Part shown: piece after piece, positions 1 to 8,154 of the stretch
Layout of the letters: each line of letters opens with the position of its first letter
Position numbering within the stretch: position 1 is the first letter of the stretch
From: Mucilaginibacter sp. SMC90
GTDB taxonomy: Bacteria > Bacteroidota > Bacteroidia > Sphingobacteriales > Sphingobacteriaceae
Reading direction: 5' to 3'
Assembly (NCBI RefSeq): GCF_022811725.1
Contig: NZ_CP094527.1
Location: 930,001-994,000, forward strand
DNA: 64,000 nt
Translations under genes and position numbers: made by a program
The notes under the pieces: generated by a model
What the model saw: the letters and a program-made list of their open reading frames with translations, nothing else
Databases searched by the model: none
Told to the model about the DNA's origin: nothing

Positions 1-438
1 GGTCATCACCTCAACATCGTTACCATCGGGGTAGGTGGCCGGGTACAGGTTGCTTACATAATCATATTTTTGCCTGTAGCTGAAAAAATATTCCAGTACT
101 TTATCAATGATCCGCGGATCGATCAGCGGGCAGTCGGCCGGGATTTTTACAACTACATCGGCATTGAAAAACTTAGCTGCCTGGTAATGCCTGTCGAGCA
201 GGTTGCCCAAACTGCCTCGATAACATGAAATGTTAAGGTTTTCGGCCTCCTGAGCTATAACATCATCTTCATTGCCTTCTGTGGTTGCAATAACGATGGT
301 AGCCTGATGCTGGATCATGCCTAACCTTTCAACCATGCGGGCCAACAAAGTTTTACCCTGTATTGGCAGCATTACCTTACCATATAAACTACTTGATGCC
401 ATGCGGGCCGGCACTATGATCACTACACGCTCATCCAT
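1..438 (-). CDS. SpsF-like cytidylyltransferase family protein (partial, C-terminus outside window)
   Basis: The first 146 codons are visible and run off the left edge. The start is an ATG at 438. The N-terminus reads VIIVPARMASSSLYGKVMLP, the nucleotide-binding signature of CMP-sugar synthetases of the KdsB/NeuA/SpsF group, here with S-S-S-L-Y-G-K in place of the usual S-x-R-x-P-G-K. Further along, KIPADCPLID is the metal and sugar-binding D-x-P-L segment. The family activates sugars with CTP for surface polysaccharide. The SpsF subgroup is favoured over KdsB by the phrase YPDGNDVEV near the window edge, which is typical of SpsF. The substrate cannot be told from this part. Confidence 0.8.
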   Translation of the reverse strand, partial: MDERVVIIVPARMASSSLYGKVMLPIQGKTLLARMVERLGMIQHQATIVIATTEGNEDDVIAQEAENLNISCYRGSLGNLLDRHYQAAKFFNADVVVKIPADCPLIDPRIIDKVLEYFFSYRQKYDYVSNLYPATYPDGNDVEVMT

Positions 439-550
439 CTTTTCCGGAAATTTGAGGTTTACTTTAAAAACATTAACGGGTTAAATGTATAATGGCAAGG
501 TTTAAATATGGCGAAGTTTATATTATGAAATTGTTAATCAGTACATGTTT

Positions 551-586
551 AAAAAAAATAAAACCCGGGCAAGCGCGCCGGGTTTT
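551..586 (-). terminator. Rho-independent terminator
   Basis: Read on the minus strand, arms AAAACCCGG (560-568) and CCGGGTTTT (578-586) form a GC-rich hairpin followed by a T-rich run (plus-strand A-tract 551-558). It lies 20 bases past the stop of the DUF4397 lipoprotein gene, so it should end that transcript. Confidence 0.75.
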
Positions 587-606
587 ACAACATAGGTATA
601 GGTTAT

Positions 607-1323
607 TTAATAATAGAAAACATTGGTTTGAATACCTGCACTTAATTTTTTATCATCGGTGGCTGTTGCAATGCCCTGTAACCAAATAGTATATACCGAA
701 CCTGCACGAAGGTTAACATTAGTGAGACTGGCCAATACTGTAGTAGTACCTTTTTGGCGAATGTTGAGTGTATAAGTGGTGCCGCCTTTAATGGTTACAA
801 AATCCGACACTTGTTTATAAGCTTTGTTTGATGCCAGCACACTATCTTTTGAAGTGACAAGGTCAACCGCGCCTGTACCGGCACTTAAGTTTGCCAGGCG
901 GATACTGGCCATCCCTGCAGCCGGCTGAACAATGGAGTCGGCTACAAAAATCACGTCACGTTTGCCTGTTGTGTTGGCCAGGTATACCGAATAAAGTTTT
1001 TTAGCTGTAAGGTCGATGGTATCCGCTGCAACTTTTTGCTTTGTGCCCGAAACATAAAAAGTAGCCGTTCTTTTACCGGGGTACGCATTAACGTAATCTA
1101 TACCATGACCGTAGCGGATTGGGAAGGTGTTAGCCCTGTTTGGCTCAAGATAAAAATCAACCGGATCAGAATCGGGAGAGGCATTGATAACAGAAACGAG
1201 CGCCACCTCCGGCTGCACGTAATTGTTATGGTCTTTTAGGCATGAGCTAAGTGAAGCTGCCAGCAAACACATCATCCCGATAATGCCTGCCCGCCTTGTT
1301 AATTTTTGCTGAACTGTTTTCAT
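607..1323 (-). CDS. DUF4397 domain lipoprotein
   Basis: This 238-residue protein has a lipoprotein signal peptide with lipobox LSSC, the lipidated Cys being residue 28, so it should be anchored in the envelope. The rest matches the DUF4397 pattern of two related beta-sandwich units: VSVINASPDSDPVDFYL at about 43-59 and a second SIRLANLSAGTGAVDL unit at about 140. That INASPD and LANLS pairing is the mark of the family, whose function is unknown. The ATG at 1323 gives a complete signal peptide. It is a single-gene unit with its own terminator at 551-586. No partner is suggested by the neighbours. Confidence 0.85.
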   Translation of the reverse strand: MKTVQQKLTRRAGIIGMMCLLAASLSSCLKDHNNYVQPEVALVSVINASPDSDPVDFYLEPNRANTFPIRYGHGIDYVNAYPGKRTATFYVSGTKQKVAADTIDLTAKKLYSVYLANTTGKRDVIFVADSIVQPAAGMASIRLANLSAGTGAVDLVTSKDSVLASNKAYKQVSDFVTIKGGTTYTLNIRQKGTTTVLASLTNVNLRAGSVYTIWLQGIATATDDKKLSAGIQTNVFYY

Positions 1324-1523
1324 AAACTAAAATATTGGTGTAAACTGATATTTTAACTTTACGTAATCAGCAGGCATTACGCTACTTTGGGTTTCAAATT
1401 TTAACCCAGGTGTTATTTAGCATAAATACGTTTGGGCTTGGGTTTTATTATATAAACTACACGGGTTTCGATTGTAAAAAAATAGCGGATACTTCAATAT
1501 CCGCTATTACAGTTTGGGCATGG

Positions 1524-2324
1524 TTATACTATGGGTATCGTGCCCCCGTCAATAGTAAATTTGCCGCCGTTTAAATAAGCGGCCCTGTCTGATACCAGGA
1601 AAGCTACCAGCTCGGCAACCTCTTCAGGTTCGGCAGGGCGGCCCATAGGGATGCCCCCCAACGAATCCATAATGGTTTTGAGTGCGGCTTCCTTATCGCC
1701 ACCGTTTTGTGAAGCAAGATTATCGATCATACCCTGCGCACCACCGGTATTGATAAAGCCAGGTGCTACAGTGTTAACACGCACACCTTTTGGGGCAAGT
1801 TCTTTAGAGATACCTTTGCTGTAATTGCTCAATGCAGCTTTTGCCGCTGCATAAGGTAGCGTAGCTTCAAAAAGCGGCATTTTACGTTGGATAGATGAAA
1901 TATGCAATATTACGCCCTGCCTTTGATTAAGCATGGCTGGCAATAATCCCTTATCTAAACGTACGGCCGCCATTAGGTTGGTTTGTAGTGCCGCTTCCCA
2001 ATCTTCATCACTTAGCGCCATAACACCTCCGGCAGGTGATTCTGAACCGCCAAGGTTATTGATCAGGATATCGATGCCTCCTAACCTTTCAAGTGTTTCT
2101 TTTACTACTTTGTCGGTACCGGCTTTGGTACTCAAGTTGGCCTGGATAAAATTTTCGGGATGGATATCTTCAGGCTGCGTGCGGGCTGTAGTTACAATAC
2201 TGGCGCCGCCCTTATGCAAACGTTCAAAAATGGCTTTACCTGCGCCTTTGGTACCGGCGGTTACGAGGATCTTTTTGCCTTTAAATTCGTTTGGGTCGAT
2301 ATTGAAATTTGCTTTTGCAATCAT
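1524..2324 (-). CDS. SDR family oxidoreductase
   Basis: Classical short-chain dehydrogenase of 266 residues, NAD(P)-dependent. The cofactor loop is TAGTKGAGKAI at 22-32, with Ala in place of the first Gly of TGxxxGxG. NN at 89-90 is followed by a serine 143/144, Tyr158 and Lys162 catalytic set (SSI...YAAAK). The ATG at 2324 was chosen over an in-frame TTG at 2357, because a promoter -7 box at 2355-2362 would place the transcript start downstream of that TTG. It is divergent from an HxlR regulator, a common arrangement in which the regulator controls the oxidoreductase in response to reactive electrophiles or disulphide stress. The substrate is unknown. Confidence 0.88.
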   Translation of the reverse strand: MIAKANFNIDPNEFKGKKILVTAGTKGAGKAIFERLHKGGASIVTTARTQPEDIHPENFIQANLSTKAGTDKVVKETLERLGGIDILINNLGGSESPAGGVMALSDEDWEAALQTNLMAAVRLDKGLLPAMLNQRQGVILHISSIQRKMPLFEATLPYAAAKAALSNYSKGISKELAPKGVRVNTVAPGFINTGGAQGMIDNLASQNGGDKEAALKTIMDSLGGIPMGRPAEPEEVAELVAFLVSDRAAYLNGGKFTIDGGTIPIV

Positions 2325-2354
2325 TTTACTTCTGTTTTTGTTTATTTGATCATA

Positions 2355-2385
2355 CAAAGTTCAGGAAGTATCATAGCCAGGTCAA
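2355..2385 (-). promoter_or_regulatory. Bacteroidota-type promoter for the SDR gene
   Basis: On the minus strand TTG (2383-2385) lies 20 bases upstream of GAACTTTG (2355-2362), a one-mismatch fit to the -33 TTTG / -7 TAnnTTTG promoter of Bacteroidota. The predicted start at about 2348 leaves a short leader before the ATG at 2324. Confidence 0.5.
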
Positions 2386-2424
2386 GTACGGAAAAACGAT
2401 TCAATACGGATAAATTTTTCCCTG

Positions 2425-2432
2425 TAGCTTTG
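2425..2432 (+). promoter_or_regulatory. -7 box for the HxlR gene
   Basis: TAGCTTTG is an exact match to the Bacteroidota -7 consensus TAnnTTTG and lies 25 bases before the ATG at 2458. No clear -33 TTTG is visible, so activation by a regulator is possible. The 100-base divergent gap also carries the SDR promoter. Confidence 0.45.
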
Positions 2433-2457
2433 CTTGAAGTGTCAAAACAGATAAATT

Positions 2458-2826
2458 ATGTACGAAAGGAAATTACCCATACAACAGGAATGCGGGCTTG
2501 ACCTGATACGTGAAGTGGTATTTGGCAAGTGGAAAATCCATTTGTTATATTTTATATCACAGGGCATCAGCAGGCCGGGGCAGCTGCAAAAAAATATTCC
2601 GGAGGCAACGCGAAGGGTTTTAAATATCCAGCTTAAACAATTGGAAGATGACGAGCTGGTTGCTAAAACTGTTTATGACCAGCAACCGCCTAAAGTGGAA
2701 TATTATTTAACTGACCTCGGGAAATCGGTAGTGCCTATCATTAATGAGCTTGGGCAATGGGGCGATGCACACAGCGAACATTTGCGAAGGGTGATCAGCA
2801 AAAGGTTGGTGTTGCCAGAGGCATAA
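2458..2826 (+). CDS. HxlR family winged-helix regulator
   Basis: This 122-residue protein is all HxlR domain: CGLDLIREVVFGKWK at the front, PGQLQKNIPEATRRVLNIQL as the recognition region and VEYYLTDLGKSVVPII as the wing and final helix. Cys12 sits where redox-sensing HxlR proteins such as HypR and YodB have their reactive cysteine, so thiol sensing is plausible but inferred. It is divergent from the SDR gene and probably controls it. Its transcript ends at the shared hairpin just past the stop. Confidence 0.9.
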   Translation: MYERKLPIQQECGLDLIREVVFGKWKIHLLYFISQGISRPGQLQKNIPEATRRVLNIQLKQLEDDELVAKTVYDQQPPKVEYYLTDLGKSVVPIINELGQWGDAHSEHLRRVISKRLVLPEA

Positions 2827-2828
2827 AA

Positions 2829-2874
2829 AAAAGAGAATGCCTGTTATTATCGTAAACAACAGGCATTCTCTTTT
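2829..2874. terminator. Bidirectional terminator
   Basis: Arms at 2829-2845 and 2858-2874 (AAAAGAGAATGCCTGTT and its exact complement) have A and T tails on both sides. The hairpin lies between convergent genes ending at 2826 (+) and 2898 (-) and can serve both. Confidence 0.8.
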
Positions 2875-2897
2875 AATGCGATTGGTATTATCCTTAT

Positions 2898-3725
2898 TTA
2901 TACTTTTTTAAAGCCCATGATCTTGAAGTTGCTCACCAAAACTTTCGATCCGTTTTTGTACTGCATCGGGGCGCTGATGTAAAGGTTTTTGGCTGTAGTC
3001 GGCATAAAAGCCATCGTATCGGCCAGTTTGGTTTGATCAAGGTAAACTACCATACGGTCGCCATCAACTACCAGCGACACGTGCATTTTTCGGTTGGTGA
3101 ATGTGGTGAGGTCAAATGTGCTGTTAAGGTATTTACTCAGGAACTCGCTATTTATCGATACATCGTTATTGTTATAGTACTTAAGTTCAACATAAGCGCC
3201 TCCGCTGCTAATGTAATCGCGCACGCTGTTATCTGTTACAAAACCAAAAATTACGGGGTAGATATCACTTATTTTATCGGCTGCGGCAAGTATGTCAAAT
3301 TCAACAGTAAAATGTTTAGGGTAAAAAAGCTGTTTGGTGAATTTGTAAGTGGCATTATCAGCAAGGGCCATCCATTTACCGCTTTCGCCGCCAACTGAAA
3401 CTACTGTGGCCGATCCGTTGGTTTTAAATGTTTTGGCCGATGAGCCAACCGCGATCCCCGAAAAGTCTTCGGCAAATAATACAGTATCTCCCGAAACAAA
3501 ATCAAACCCCGAATTGATAATTACCTTATTACTTTTAGGCGTTTCGGAGCCTGATGATGCCGTAGAAGATGATGACGAGGTTTTTTTGTCAAAAGCATCA
3601 CTTGCTTTTTGAGCTGCTTTATCTTTTGCTTTTTGCAGTAAGCTGCCGAATTGCGCATTGGCGTTAAACCCTGCAATTAAACCGGCTGTTGTTAACAGGC
3701 TAAACAGTAGTTTTTTGTACTTCAT
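2898..3725 (-). CDS. Secreted protein of unknown function, lectin-like fold possible
   Basis: A 275-residue protein with a Sec signal peptide ending at the NANAQ site (about residue 25), a Lys/Ala-rich amphipathic stretch, then a Ser/Thr-rich linker (about 49-64). The remainder is beta-rich, with phrases such as FAEDFSGIAVGS and FTVEFDILAAAD that look like the jelly-roll domains seen in front of OmpA-like proteins of this family of bacteria. No OmpA domain follows here. No catalytic motif was recognised and no function is claimed. It stands alone between the HxlR gene and the DUF2000 gene, and shares the terminator at 2829-2874. Confidence 0.6.
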   Translation of the reverse strand: MKYKKLLFSLLTTAGLIAGFNANAQFGSLLQKAKDKAAQKASDAFDKKTSSSSSTASSGSETPKSNKVIINSGFDFVSGDTVLFAEDFSGIAVGSSAKTFKTNGSATVVSVGGESGKWMALADNATYKFTKQLFYPKHFTVEFDILAAADKISDIYPVIFGFVTDNSVRDYISSGGAYVELKYYNNNDVSINSEFLSKYLNSTFDLTTFTNRKMHVSLVVDGDRMVVYLDQTKLADTMAFMPTTAKNLYISAPMQYKNGSKVLVSNFKIMGFKKV

Positions 3726-3863
3726 AATAGATATAGTGTTTAAGTTTCAACTGCAATAAACAAAAAATATCATCAACTGTTTGTTAAGTTTATTCACATT
3801 TGTTATACAATAGTTAATTTATCTATAGTTCAAGGTAATTTAGGGGATGAAGAAAGCTTTACC

Positions 3864-4274
3864 TCATTCGTGAAATTTTAGCCCATCGAGTGCTTTATCA
3901 ACCTTTTTGCTATCGCCGTACACCACAATGCCTGCCAAATTAAGGTCTGCATCAGCATGAAGGGCAATCTCCGACAGATTTTCCATTTCGGTTTTCGTAG
4001 CAAATAATTCCTGAGTGTAAATGCCAATTTGAAGCTCCCTTTCCCTTGCGCGGTTGAAGGCCCGCTGGAGCTGAGCTGCATTATCTGCCCTGTAAACAAG
4101 TACAGGATATTTTATGAAAGGCATATACTGATTTCCTGTGGCCGTAACAAGTTTTCCGCCGTGCGTGTCGGGATTGGCTATTGCCACGGAACTGGCCAAA
4201 AAGGCAGTTACGTTAAGCTTTTGCCACATGGCCAGTTCGTTTTTAATTACGATAGCTATTTTTACCGGGTTCAT
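3864..4274 (-). CDS. DUF2000 family protein
   Basis: A 136-residue protein matching DUF2000, a family with the peptidyl-tRNA hydrolase 2 type fold. The N-terminal KIAIVIKNELAMWQKLNVTA and the central QYMPFIKYPVLVYRA are typical. No enzymatic role is established for the family. It begins 15 bases after the MarR-GNAT regulator gene ends, on the same strand, so the two are almost surely one transcript. The same pairing is common for regulators that silence a small partner enzyme. Confidence 0.75.
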   Translation of the reverse strand: MNPVKIAIVIKNELAMWQKLNVTAFLASSVAIANPDTHGGKLVTATGNQYMPFIKYPVLVYRADNAAQLQRAFNRARERELQIGIYTQELFATKTEMENLSEIALHADADLNLAGIVVYGDSKKVDKALDGLKFHE

Positions 4275-4289
4275 AAACTAATTGGGTAT

Positions 4290-5243
4290 TTATTTAAGTA
4301 TAAGTTCCATTTGAATATTAGCCCGTTCATAAGGCGATGGCCTTCCTGCTATTTTCACAAAGCCCAGTTTATGATAAAGGCTGATGGCCGGTTTTAAAAT
4401 GGTGTTACTTTCAAGATAAAGTTTGTGGCCGCCAAGTTCTTTTGCCTTTTCAATAATAGCCTGGCCCAATAAAAAACCTATGTTTTTGCCTCGTGCTTTT
4501 GGTGAAACCGCCATTTTAGCAAGCTCGAAATCATAATCCGGGTCATCCATTTTTATTAACGCGCATACGCCTGCGGGTTCATCATTATAAAGGGCAACCA
4601 GTATATGGCCTCCGTTATTAATGATATAACTATCGGCGTTATCAAGAGCTTTGTAATCGGCTTCTTCCATTTTAAAGTAATTGGAGATCCACTCTTCATT
4701 TAGCGCTTTAAATGCCTCGGAGTAACGGGGTTCATAAGATACTATGTGGACTTTATTGCTTTCGCGTATTTTTTGATGTTCCTGCACCCTGCGCAGTAAT
4801 GATTTTTGTTCAAGCAGATATTCCCATTCTTCAATGGCTTTCCACAGATCATGATTGGCCTGCGACAGAATTTCTTCTACGGCGTTGGTAACATCAGCAT
4901 ATTGATCCTTGATCTTAAGAGCCGCATCAAGCCCTTTGGCCGATAGGCTCACCATGTTCCGGCGGCCATCTGTTTTATCTTTTTTTTCAACAACAAAACC
5001 ATTTTTTACCATCTCGGCTATGATCTTACTTACCGAAGGGTGCGAATGGCCAATCTCTTTAGCGATTGAAGTTATTGTAAATTCCCCGCCATTTTGCAAC
5101 ACATAAAAAACCGGGAACCATTTGGGCTGAAAATCGATATCATATAAATTGTAGATCCTGGCTGCATCTTCTCCAACGGTTTCAGTCAGCATCCTTAGCC
5201 GGCTGCCTATGGCCATTTTTCCTACTTTATTAAAAAATTCCAT
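4290..5243 (-). CDS. MarR regulator fused to GNAT acetyltransferase
   Basis: A 317-residue two-domain protein. Residues 1-145 are a MarR winged helix (SITSIAKEIGHSHPSVSKII as the DNA-reading part, KTDGRRNMVSLS as the wing). Residues about 165-317 are a GNAT acetyltransferase with the acetyl-CoA loop near KARGKNIGFLLGQA and the C-terminal LYHKLGFVKI. Such fusions are thought to link acetylation of a small molecule or protein to DNA binding. A perfect promoter with a 24-bp palindrome at its start site lies immediately upstream, which suggests autoregulation. The DUF2000 gene follows. Confidence 0.9.
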   Translation of the reverse strand: MEFFNKVGKMAIGSRLRMLTETVGEDAARIYNLYDIDFQPKWFPVFYVLQNGGEFTITSIAKEIGHSHPSVSKIIAEMVKNGFVVEKKDKTDGRRNMVSLSAKGLDAALKIKDQYADVTNAVEEILSQANHDLWKAIEEWEYLLEQKSLLRRVQEHQKIRESNKVHIVSYEPRYSEAFKALNEEWISNYFKMEEADYKALDNADSYIINNGGHILVALYNDEPAGVCALIKMDDPDYDFELAKMAVSPKARGKNIGFLLGQAIIEKAKELGGHKLYLESNTILKPAISLYHKLGFVKIAGRPSPYERANIQMELILK

Positions 5244-5249
5244 TACTGT

Positions 5250-5306
5250 GTAATTAATTATGTAACTGATTACGCAAATATATCATGTTGTTTTTAAAAC
5301 TCCAAA
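5250..5306 (-). promoter_or_regulatory. Promoter with palindromic operator for the MarR-GNAT operon
   Basis: On the minus strand TTTG (5303-5306), a 20-base spacer and TATATTTG (5275-5282) match the Bacteroidota consensus exactly. Immediately downstream, 5250-5273 is an imperfect palindrome with GTAAT and ATTAC ends, 18 of 24 positions symmetric. It covers the expected start site near 5268, where a MarR dimer would block transcription. Confidence 0.65.
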
Positions 5307-5390
5307 CAGTCGGCTATAGATTAGTGTAATATGTAATTCATAAAACCGGGATAACAAGGAAGTGCTTTTGTCGAGGCACCAGCTATTGAA

Positions 5391-5421
5391 AGCAAAAAAC
5401 CGGGCTGGCCGGCCCGGTTTT
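5391..5421 (-). terminator. Rho-independent terminator for the phospholipase C gene
   Basis: Arms AAAACCGGGC (5396-5405) and GCCCGGTTTT (5412-5421) with a T-run on the minus strand. It lies 23 bases beyond the phospholipase C stop codon and closes the minus-strand phosphonate-type gene run. Confidence 0.8.
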
Positions 5422-5444
5422 ACATTGCTAAATGTATTTAATAA

Positions 5445-8000
5445 TTATGCTAATGCTTTGCCCATTAAAGGATCGCTAAAGGTTGGTTTACCTGTTTCCA
5501 CGCGGCCTGCAAAGCGTTTTCCGAATTTTTCAAATCCATCAATCTTTGCGCTGAAATCATACCAGCCATAGCTTTTGCTTAGGCTTAAAACAATAGTTGA
5601 GCTGGCCCCTGCTTTTACCGAAACTTTATGGTCGCCGGTTTTGTAGCCATGATCCGTTACTGCTATGGCTTGTGCTTTGTTGGTGTGATTGGTTATTTTC
5701 AGAGCAATATTACCGGTTAATTTGCCTGCAACCTGCTCGTATTCGCAAGTAACATCAACCTGTGGGTCGGCAGCATTTCCCTGGTACTCGCGGAAAAAAC
5801 CGTTAGGGCCATAGGTACGCAAATGGTATTCGCCGTTTTCAAACTCGTGTAAGGGCCATACATCAGCCAGCGTATCACCGGCTTTGACGGTATAGGCCCA
5901 GGTACGGAGGTCTTCCATTTTCTGCGGATCGTTCATCGTTGCGTATTTGCCGGGAGCGTATACGTTAAAAGGCGAGCCTAAAGCTTTTGCCCCAAATACT
6001 TTGTTGCTTGCAGTAAATTTAACTTCAAACGATTTTTTATCAGCGCTCAGTTTACCATCAGCATATAGTTGGTAAGGCAGGGCGGATGATGGTTTAATGC
6101 CTTTTTCCTGCTGCGGCATGTATGGCGAAGAATGCGGGTCTTTATTGATCTGCGCAATTTCATCGGCTGTAAGCAGCTTATAATCTGAAGGTAGTTTTTT
6201 AAATTGCGCCTTGTGGATACTTTCTAAAAATGCTTCTCTGGCAACAAACTCCGGGTTTTCTATCTTTTCGCCATTGTAAGGGCGAAACACGCTTGAAAGA
6301 TCGCCGCAAACAGTGCGCCGCCACTCGCTGATATTGGGTTCTGTTACTTTTTTGCCTGTTTTGTGGCTTAAAAAGCTTTCTAAAAATTGTAATGTCGAAG
6401 TGTGGTCAAATACCTCGGAGTTAACCCAGCCGCCGCGGCTCCATGGTGAAGCAATTACCAATGGAACACGGAAACCTAAACCTATCGAACTTTCACGGTC
6501 AAATACTTCGGGGAAATTGTTACGGGCTTTTTCCTGTTCTAAAGTAACAAATTCAACACTTGGATCAATTCCTTCAGATACTTTACCGGTACCCGGTTTA
6601 TGCGGGTTAGGTGCAGTGAAAGGAGGGATATGGTCAAAGTATCCATCGTTTTCATCGTAAGCTAAAATGAAAACTGTCTTTTTCCAAACATCAGGGTTTT
6701 GTGTAAGGATATCAAGCACTTCTGATACATACCATGCACCGTACCAGGCCGAACTTGGATGATCGGAAAAATGCTCGGGGGCCGATAGCCAGCTCACTGT
6801 TGGAAGTTCGCCACTTTTTACATCGGCACGAAACTGGTGCAAAACATCTCCTTTAGGTACCAATACCTCACGGTCGGTACCGTCATCATTATATTTCAGC
6901 GGACTTAGCGTGCGATAATGCGGATCATTGGTGTTGGTTACAAAGCCCTTTTTGTGCAGGTTTTTTTCACGCTGCGAAAGGCTTGCAAACTTGTTGGGGT
7001 CGGTGCCGGCCATGTCTTTTTTAGTTTGCTCCAGATCCTGCTGTTTTTGTTTAAGCTGTTTTTGCAGATGGTCTATATGCGCGTTGCCGGCAGGCAAGGC
7101 AGCTATTTGCTTTTCAACGGCTGCAATTTCATCAGGCAAAATAGTTGACTTTTTTTGCAGATGGGCGATGTGCTTATCGTATAGTTTAATGTTATATTGC
7201 CCGAAAAATTCCAGCGGGTTATCCTGGAAGTTTGATAGCCATGGATCTTCCTGGCCCTGTAAGCCGGTGTCAATGGCTATTTCATTTTGGTAATGTTTCC
7301 ATGATATGTTATGATCTTCTAACCGTTCGGGAAAGGTAGCCCAGTTAAGGGTTCCGTAATCCATATCATCGTTCCAAACGTGAGCAAGCGAGTTTTCATG
7401 CTGCTCGGCACGGACAGTGCCGGTCCAGAAATATAGCCTGTTAGGGTTGGTGCCTGTTAATGAGGAGCAAAAGTTTTGATCGCAAACGGTAAAGGCGTCG
7501 GCCAGTGCATAGTAAAATGGAATATCCTCACGATTGTGGAAACCCATTGTTAAAGGCATGTTAGAATATTCCTTAATGCTGTTACGTTTTACGTTAAGCC
7601 ATTGATCAAACTTGCCATCGTTACGGGCATTAACCTGGTTGGCCCATGAATGCGGTAATGAGCTCATCCATGTTGCTTTGGTGTTTTTGATGTCAAGGTG
7701 AAAAGGAGCATAGGTTTCGCCTTTTTTGTTTGATTGCAGCCAAACCTTGTTTTTATTTGGAAGATCGATTGCCCGGGGATCGTTATAGCCACGTACCCCT
7801 TTAAGCATACCATAAGTATGATCGAACGAGCGGTTTTCCTGCATGAGGATCACAATGTGCTCAGCATCCAGGTATGTGCTGCCCGGTGCCGGATTAATAG
7901 CCATTGCTTTTTGAATAGATTCGGGTAAAATGCTGGCGAGGCCGGCTGCTCCGGTAAGTAATGCCGCTTTTTTTAGAAAATCTCTCCTTGAATCAGACAT
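5445..8000 (-). CDS. Phosphocholine-type phospholipase C (phosphoesterase family), Tat exported
   Basis: An 851-residue enzyme. The N-terminus SRRDFLKKAA is a twin-arginine signal, as in Pseudomonas PlcH/PlcN and the acid phosphatase AcpA. Residues 48-61 carry HIVILMQENRSFDH, the metal-binding motif of the phosphoesterase family PF04185. A helical, Lys/Gln-rich insert follows at about 285-335. The C-terminal part has two DUF756-like beta domains as in PlcH. The known reaction releases phosphorylated head groups from lipids in the periplasm. Here it sits downstream of phosphonate-type genes on the same strand, 149 bases after the FAD oxidoreductase, so release of a phosphonate head group is an attractive inference. 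Confidence 0.88.
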   Translation of the reverse strand: MSDSRRDFLKKAALLTGAAGLASILPESIQKAMAINPAPGSTYLDAEHIVILMQENRSFDHTYGMLKGVRGYNDPRAIDLPNKNKVWLQSNKKGETYAPFHLDIKNTKATWMSSLPHSWANQVNARNDGKFDQWLNVKRNSIKEYSNMPLTMGFHNREDIPFYYALADAFTVCDQNFCSSLTGTNPNRLYFWTGTVRAEQHENSLAHVWNDDMDYGTLNWATFPERLEDHNISWKHYQNEIAIDTGLQGQEDPWLSNFQDNPLEFFGQYNIKLYDKHIAHLQKKSTILPDEIAAVEKQIAALPAGNAHIDHLQKQLKQKQQDLEQTKKDMAGTDPNKFASLSQREKNLHKKGFVTNTNDPHYRTLSPLKYNDDGTDREVLVPKGDVLHQFRADVKSGELPTVSWLSAPEHFSDHPSSAWYGAWYVSEVLDILTQNPDVWKKTVFILAYDENDGYFDHIPPFTAPNPHKPGTGKVSEGIDPSVEFVTLEQEKARNNFPEVFDRESSIGLGFRVPLVIASPWSRGGWVNSEVFDHTSTLQFLESFLSHKTGKKVTEPNISEWRRTVCGDLSSVFRPYNGEKIENPEFVAREAFLESIHKAQFKKLPSDYKLLTADEIAQINKDPHSSPYMPQQEKGIKPSSALPYQLYADGKLSADKKSFEVKFTASNKVFGAKALGSPFNVYAPGKYATMNDPQKMEDLRTWAYTVKAGDTLADVWPLHEFENGEYHLRTYGPNGFFREYQGNAADPQVDVTCEYEQVAGKLTGNIALKITNHTNKAQAIAVTDHGYKTGDHKVSVKAGASSTIVLSLSKSYGWYDFSAKIDGFEKFGKRFAGRVETGKPTFSDPLMGKALA

Positions 8001-8012
8001 GTTTTTGTTTTA

Positions 8013-8154
8013 TTTGGTTCATGGCCTATGGATGATAGATCATGGTTGTTTTTAGTTTTATGTATGGCGACGGCCAATTTAACATGGTTGTTTTTAAATC
8101 TTCAGGATTTATGGCTGTTTTTTAAAATCTATGATCTATGAACCATGAACTATT
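8013..8154. repeat. Inverted arms of degenerate 7-base words
   Basis: The left arm runs as consecutive heptads GGTTCAT, GGCCTAT, GGATGAT, AGATCAT, GGTTGTT from 8016. The right arm runs ATCTATG, ATCTATG, AACCATG, AACTATT from 8127 and reaches into the end of the next gene. The arms are complementary enough to form a long hairpin in the 149-base gap between two minus-strand genes. Confidence 0.75.

Noticed and set aside
1933..2349. Open frame of 138 codons on the plus strand
   Set aside because: It is antisense to the SDR gene and has no motif.
2325..2357. Longer N-terminus of the SDR protein from a TTG at 2357
   Set aside because: The -7 box at 2355-2362 means that the transcript would begin after this codon; the ATG at 2324 gives the usual family start.
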